Source of the DNA: Paludibacteraceae bacterium
GTDB taxonomy: Bacteria > Bacteroidota > Bacteroidia > Bacteroidales > Paludibacteraceae
Direction of reading: 5' to 3'
Length of the DNA: 61,306 bases
Assembly: GCA_017542915.1 (NCBI GenBank)
Contig: JAFXWI010000084.1
Coordinates: 1 to 61,306 of the forward strand
Made by a program: the position numbers and the translations under genes. Shown here one piece after another: positions 58,823 to 61,306 of this stretch. Position 1 is the stretch's first letter. Every line of letters begins with the position of its first letter. Under the pieces are notes generated by a model. The model did not search any database, was not told the origin of the DNA, and worked only from the letters and a program-made list of their open reading frames with translations.

Positions 58823-60091
58823 CTAAAATAAACTCAGGAAAAAAGTAATAATTCCCGTATTGATCAGGTCTGTAAACATCGAACCGATAATCGGTACGAT
58901 GATAAACGGTTTGGCGGAATAGTGGTATTTATAGCAGATAGCACTCATGTTCGCCATGGCATTGGGCGTAGCGCCTAATCCAAAACCGCACAGACCTGCA
59001 CACAATACCGCTGCATCGTAGTTGCTACCCAACATCGGGAAGGCCACGAAATAGGCAAACAGCCCCATCAACAACACTTGAGCCACCAAAATGATGATCA
59101 GCGGAAGAGCCAGACTCTGCAACTCCCATAGTTTCAAGGAGATCATCGCCATACCGAGGAACATGGACAAACAGATGTTACCCACACTGATAATACGCTC
59201 CATATCGAGTAATCCTTCCGCTTTCACCCATTGACCGTCTTTCCGATAGCGAACCACTCCCATCACATTCCGCACGATGGCAGCTAAGATCAATGCTCCG
59301 AAATATTGAGGAAACGCCACACCGGTTTTAGCCAACAGCCATCGCAACACTGTGCCGCCTCCCATGATCAGCAAAAGCCAATAACTCGCTTTCGCATATT
59401 GCTGGAACTCCAACTCGTTCGTACTCACGTGTTTCTCACGACCTTCCGGAGACGCCTCATCGCTCTCAATACCCGCCATAGCAGGGTCTATCGCCTCGTC
59501 TTGCGGCTGTCTCTGCTCATCTTTGAGCCTCTTACGGATAATCAAATCGGCTAAGGGTCCGCCAAGCATCGAACCCGCTATCAGACCAAATGTAGCCGCA
59601 GCCATGCCTATCGAATCGGCGCCATCTAATCCCATCTCTATTAATATATCCGCAAAACCACCTGCTGTGCCGTGTCCTCCGGTCATGGACACACTGCCGG
59701 CTGTGATGCCCAACAACGGATCCACACCCATCAGTTTCGTGATTCCCAACGGCATCAGATTTTGCAGCACAATCATAATCACCAGCAAAACCAACATGAT
59801 CAGCAAGGGTTTACCACCCTGCTTGATCACTCTCAGATCACACTGAAAACCCACACACGTAAAGAAAGCCAACATGAAGATCTTCATCAACGTGTCGTCA
59901 AAAGACACCTCCACATCGAACCAACCGTACAACGCTAAAGCAAGCAAGGAGAAGATGATACCGCCGCTTACCGGCGAGGGGACACAGCATTTCTGCAAAA
60001 TGGAAATTTTGCGCGTTAGATACATGCCGACCATGAGAGCTAAAGCTCCTATTCCGGCTGTCTGAAGCATATCCAATTCAACAGTGATCAT
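58823..60091 (-). CDS. gltS: Sodium/glutamate symporter
   Basis: 422 residues from the ATG at 60091 (GGAGG lies 7 nt upstream); a longer frame reaching 60187 runs through the promoter and is rejected. About 10-11 membrane segments arranged as two inverted halves. PVSGGIIFSLLALALYGWF, GSVSMTGGHGTAGGFADIL, a long acidic cytoplasmic loop (DEQRQPQDEAIDPAMAG) and AGLCGFGLGATPNAMANMSAI are GltS blocks. Imports glutamate with Na+. Leftward promoter in cassette copy 2. Confidence 0.93.
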   Translation of the reverse strand: MITVELDMLQTAGIGALALMVGMYLTRKISILQKCCVPSPVSGGIIFSLLALALYGWFDVEVSFDDTLMKIFMLAFFTCVGFQCDLRVIKQGGKPLLIMLVLLVIMIVLQNLMPLGITKLMGVDPLLGITAGSVSMTGGHGTAGGFADILIEMGLDGADSIGMAAATFGLIAGSMLGGPLADLIIRKRLKDEQRQPQDEAIDPAMAGIESDEASPEGREKHVSTNELEFQQYAKASYWLLLIMGGGTVLRWLLAKTGVAFPQYFGALILAAIVRNVMGVVRYRKDGQWVKAEGLLDMERIISVGNICLSMFLGMAMISLKLWELQSLALPLIIILVAQVLLMGLFAYFVAFPMLGSNYDAAVLCAGLCGFGLGATPNAMANMSAICYKYHYSAKPFIIVPIIGSMFTDLINTGIITFFLSLF

Positions 60092-60113
60092 AAGCAGCCT
60101 CCGATAAATCGCC

Positions 60114-60212
60114 GCAAAATTACAAAAAAAATCCCATATATGCAAAATATTCAAGAAAAATACGTCTTTTTTATCAAAAAATTGCATAATTCAAAAAAAA
60201 GCAGTAATTTTG
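60114..60212. repeat. 99-bp bidirectional promoter cassette, copy 2
   Basis: Second copy of 58020-58118. The leftward promoter serves gltS (TAATTTTG 60122-60115 on the - strand) and the rightward one serves the DUF1294 gene (TAATTTTG 60205-60212). Outside the 99 bp the flanks are unrelated. Confidence 0.9.
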
Positions 60213-60252
60213 TACGCTTTTCTTGATTAACAACGAAACATCACCATCCTCA

Positions 60253-60555
60253 ATGACTAAAATAATCCTTTCCCTTTTGTTCTATCTCGTGGCAATCAAC
60301 CTCATTGCCTTCTTCCTCTACGGCATTGATAAATGGAAAGCCCGCCACGATAAATGGCGGGTTACCGAAGCTCGTCTGATCACCATCTCCCTTCTTGGCG
60401 GCAGTGTCGGTGCTTTTCTCGGCATGAAAGTCTGGCATCACAAGACCCAGCATCCCCGTTTCCGCTACGGTCTTCCTCTCATCCTCTTCCTCCACCTCGT
60501 CTTAGCCGTAGCAGCGGTGTATTACTTATCAGGCACCTGTCACCCATTTGACTAA
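60253..60555 (+). CDS. DUF1294 membrane protein
   Basis: 100 residues from the ATG at 60253; a TTG ten codons upstream (60223) is possible. Two or three hydrophobic segments with FFLYGIDKWKAR, RVTEARLITISLLGGSVGAFLGMKVWHHKTQHPRF and FRYGLPL, the DUF1294 pattern (PF06961). Function unknown. Its 3' end overlaps, antisense, the end of the transporter remnant. Confidence 0.9.
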   Translation: MTKIILSLLFYLVAINLIAFFLYGIDKWKARHDKWRVTEARLITISLLGGSVGAFLGMKVWHHKTQHPRFRYGLPLILFLHLVLAVAAVYYLSGTCHPFD

Positions 60556-60678
60556 CAGCATAACGATCGGTATCGTGATTAGCAGCACGCCTATCAGGTC
60601 AATGATAACACCAGACTTGATCATCTTCGTCAGCGGCACATACCCCGATGCATAAACGATCGCATTCTGCGGTGTCGA
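60529..60678 (-). pseudogene. C-terminal remnant of a DASS/SLC13-type anion symporter
   Basis: A 49-codon open stretch reading STPQNAIVYASGYVPLTKM followed by IKSGVIIDLIGVLLITIPIV and ending VKWVTGA with TGA at 60529-60531. The TP.NAIV.ASGYVP...M...G block is the C-terminal signature of divalent-anion:Na+ symporters (CitT/SdcS type). No start codon or upstream part exists: it begins 3 nt after the TAA of the LuxR-type gene, in the same reading frame. The rest of the gene has been deleted. Confidence 0.75.
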
Positions 60679-60681
60679 TTT

Positions 60682-61306
60682 TTATATTATCGCCGTTGTG
60701 ATGTCTTCGGCTTCGGGGAGATTGAGTTTCTGACGGACTTGGGTCTTGCGCTGGTAGATGGTTTGGAGACTTTGACGGGTGAGCATATTGATCTCCTTGG
60801 TGGAGAAATCCGCTTTGAGTAAACAACAGAGTTGCAGCTCCTTTTCGTTCAAAAGCGGTCTCTGTTCCTTTGTACTTTGTACATTGCTCCCTTGTACATT
60901 CCCGTATTTGTCCCTAAGACGTGTATAGAAGCCGTCATATACCAGATCGATGGTTTGGTAAATGCTTGGCCAATCTATAAGGGCATTAGCTGTAGTCTCA
61001 TTCAATGCCATGAGGCGTGCAAGCAGTTGTTGGTTGGCTTCGGTGGGTGTTCCGGCAATCGTTTTGATGACACCCAATTGCTGCAACATCAGTTTGCGCA
61101 CATCCACCTCCTTCGTACATCGTACATCGTCCCTTCGTACATCATTTATGATTTCCCTCAGGGTTTCAATTTCTTCCTCTTTCTCCAAAAGCAGCCGTTG
61201 ACGGCGGCGGTACAGATAGACGAACAGTAGGATTCCGCCCAAAGTTACAAAGAACAGCATAATTATCACAATCATCTGCCGTTGGCGGCTGATGGTCAGG
61301 TACAGA
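60682..61306 (-). CDS. LuxR-type two-domain regulator, N-terminus off the window
   Basis: The frame is open to the right edge, so the gene is partial (at least 207 residues visible). A membrane segment (MIVIIMLFFVTLGGILLFVYLY) is followed by a coiled coil, then a C-terminal helix-turn-helix LNEKELQLCCLLKADFSTKEINMLTRQSLQTIYQRKTQVRQKL, which is GerE/LuxR-like. Bacteroidota relatives carry TPR repeats before the membrane segment. Two GTACATC/GTACATT heptamer arrays lie in frame (61111-61145 and 60868-60902), encoding NDVRRDDVRCTKEVD and NVQGSNVQSTKEQ, the latter just before the DNA-binding domain. Confidence 0.8.
   Translation of the reverse strand, partial: LYLTISRQRQMIVIIMLFFVTLGGILLFVYLYRRRQRLLLEKEEEIETLREIINDVRRDDVRCTKEVDVRKLMLQQLGVIKTIAGTPTEANQQLLARLMALNETTANALIDWPSIYQTIDLVYDGFYTRLRDKYGNVQGSNVQSTKEQRPLLNEKELQLCCLLKADFSTKEINMLTRQSLQTIYQRKTQVRQKLNLPEAEDITTAII
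60868..60902 (-). repeat. In-frame GTACATT repeat in the LuxR-type gene (copy 1)
   Basis: TTGTACTTTGTACATT and CTTGTACATT units. They encode the hydrophilic linker NVQGSNVQSTK before the helix-turn-helix. Confidence 0.75.
61111..61145 (-). repeat. In-frame GTACATC repeat in the LuxR-type gene (copy 2)
   Basis: CGTACATCGTACATCGTCCCTTCGTACATC; encodes DVRRDDVRCTK in the coiled-coil region. Confidence 0.75.

Noticed and set aside
60092..60187. N-terminal extension of GltS
   Set aside because: It runs through the 99-bp promoter cassette; the ATG at 60091 with GGAGG upstream gives the normal GltS N-terminus.

Overview
The window looks like chromosomal DNA of a member of the Bacteroidota, most likely order Bacteroidales. 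Four things point there. Eleven promoters have the Bacteroidota form (TTG, exactly 20 nt, then TAnnTTTG). Secreted proteins share a type IX-like C-terminal tail. There is a SusC/Wzi-type outer-membrane repertoire. The gene families (WbqC, DUF4254, DUF4861, the LepB insert form, two M6 proteases) are typical of the order. I see no tRNA, rRNA, CRISPR array or intact insertion sequence.

Layout. 1-18 kb (+ strand): a partial unknown gene, dapB, lepB, wbqC-like, ilvE, a POT peptide transporter, a coiled-coil protein, rsmI, a flippase, riboflavin synthase, two FKBP isomerases, a second flippase, a four-helix-bundle (S23-type) protein, truA, a GH28 pectinase, a DUF4861 lipoprotein and an AAA/DUF4143 ATPase cassette. 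18.5-32.5 kb (- strand): an unlisted 43-residue peptide gene, a 2888-residue surface protein, and an operon of M6 protease, small secreted protein, S24/S26-like peptidase and PqqD-like protein. That operon is interrupted by a GxxExxY gene bracketed by two inverted, structured elements. 32.7-45.5 kb (+): a secreted repeat protein, mlaE-mlaF, a freestanding propeptide-like protein followed by a second M6 protease, xthA, lptB, a Kelch lipoprotein, Wzi, and a short LPS-type run (DUF4254, GT9, Kdo kinase-like, GT2). 45.5-57.9 kb (-): GT, O-antigen ligase-like, GT, two LTA-synthase/sulfatase-type phosphotransferases, two outer-membrane proteins, dnaJ and grpE. 58-61.3 kb: a Pmp3 mini-protein, a YqeY-domain protein, gltS, DUF1294, the tail of a broken anion transporter and a partial LuxR-type regulator.

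Two overlying layers are the most unusual content. First, 20-45-nt arrays of degenerate 7- or 8-nt units (for example ATTAAAA, GTCAAAA, GTCGTTA, GTTGAGA, GGACATT, GGACAAT, GTACATC, GTTAAACT, ACGTAATC) sit at about 20 gene boundaries and also inside genes. Inside genes they stay in frame. In one orientation they give hydrophilic linkers (dapB, lepB, wbqC, the S24-like peptidase, the LuxR-type regulator). In the other orientation they supply the hydrophobic core of signal peptides (two adjacent outer-membrane protein genes). Second, there are cassette-like insertions: the GxxExxY unit with two elements folding into a stem closing three hairpins, where paired positions differ in compensated fashion between copies; the ATPase unit, which has a second copy of the DUF4861 3' end on its far side; two related ~100-bp leaders upstream of transporter genes; and a 99-bp bidirectional promoter present twice with one mismatch.

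No searches could be run. Functions rest on motifs and family resemblance recognised by eye.
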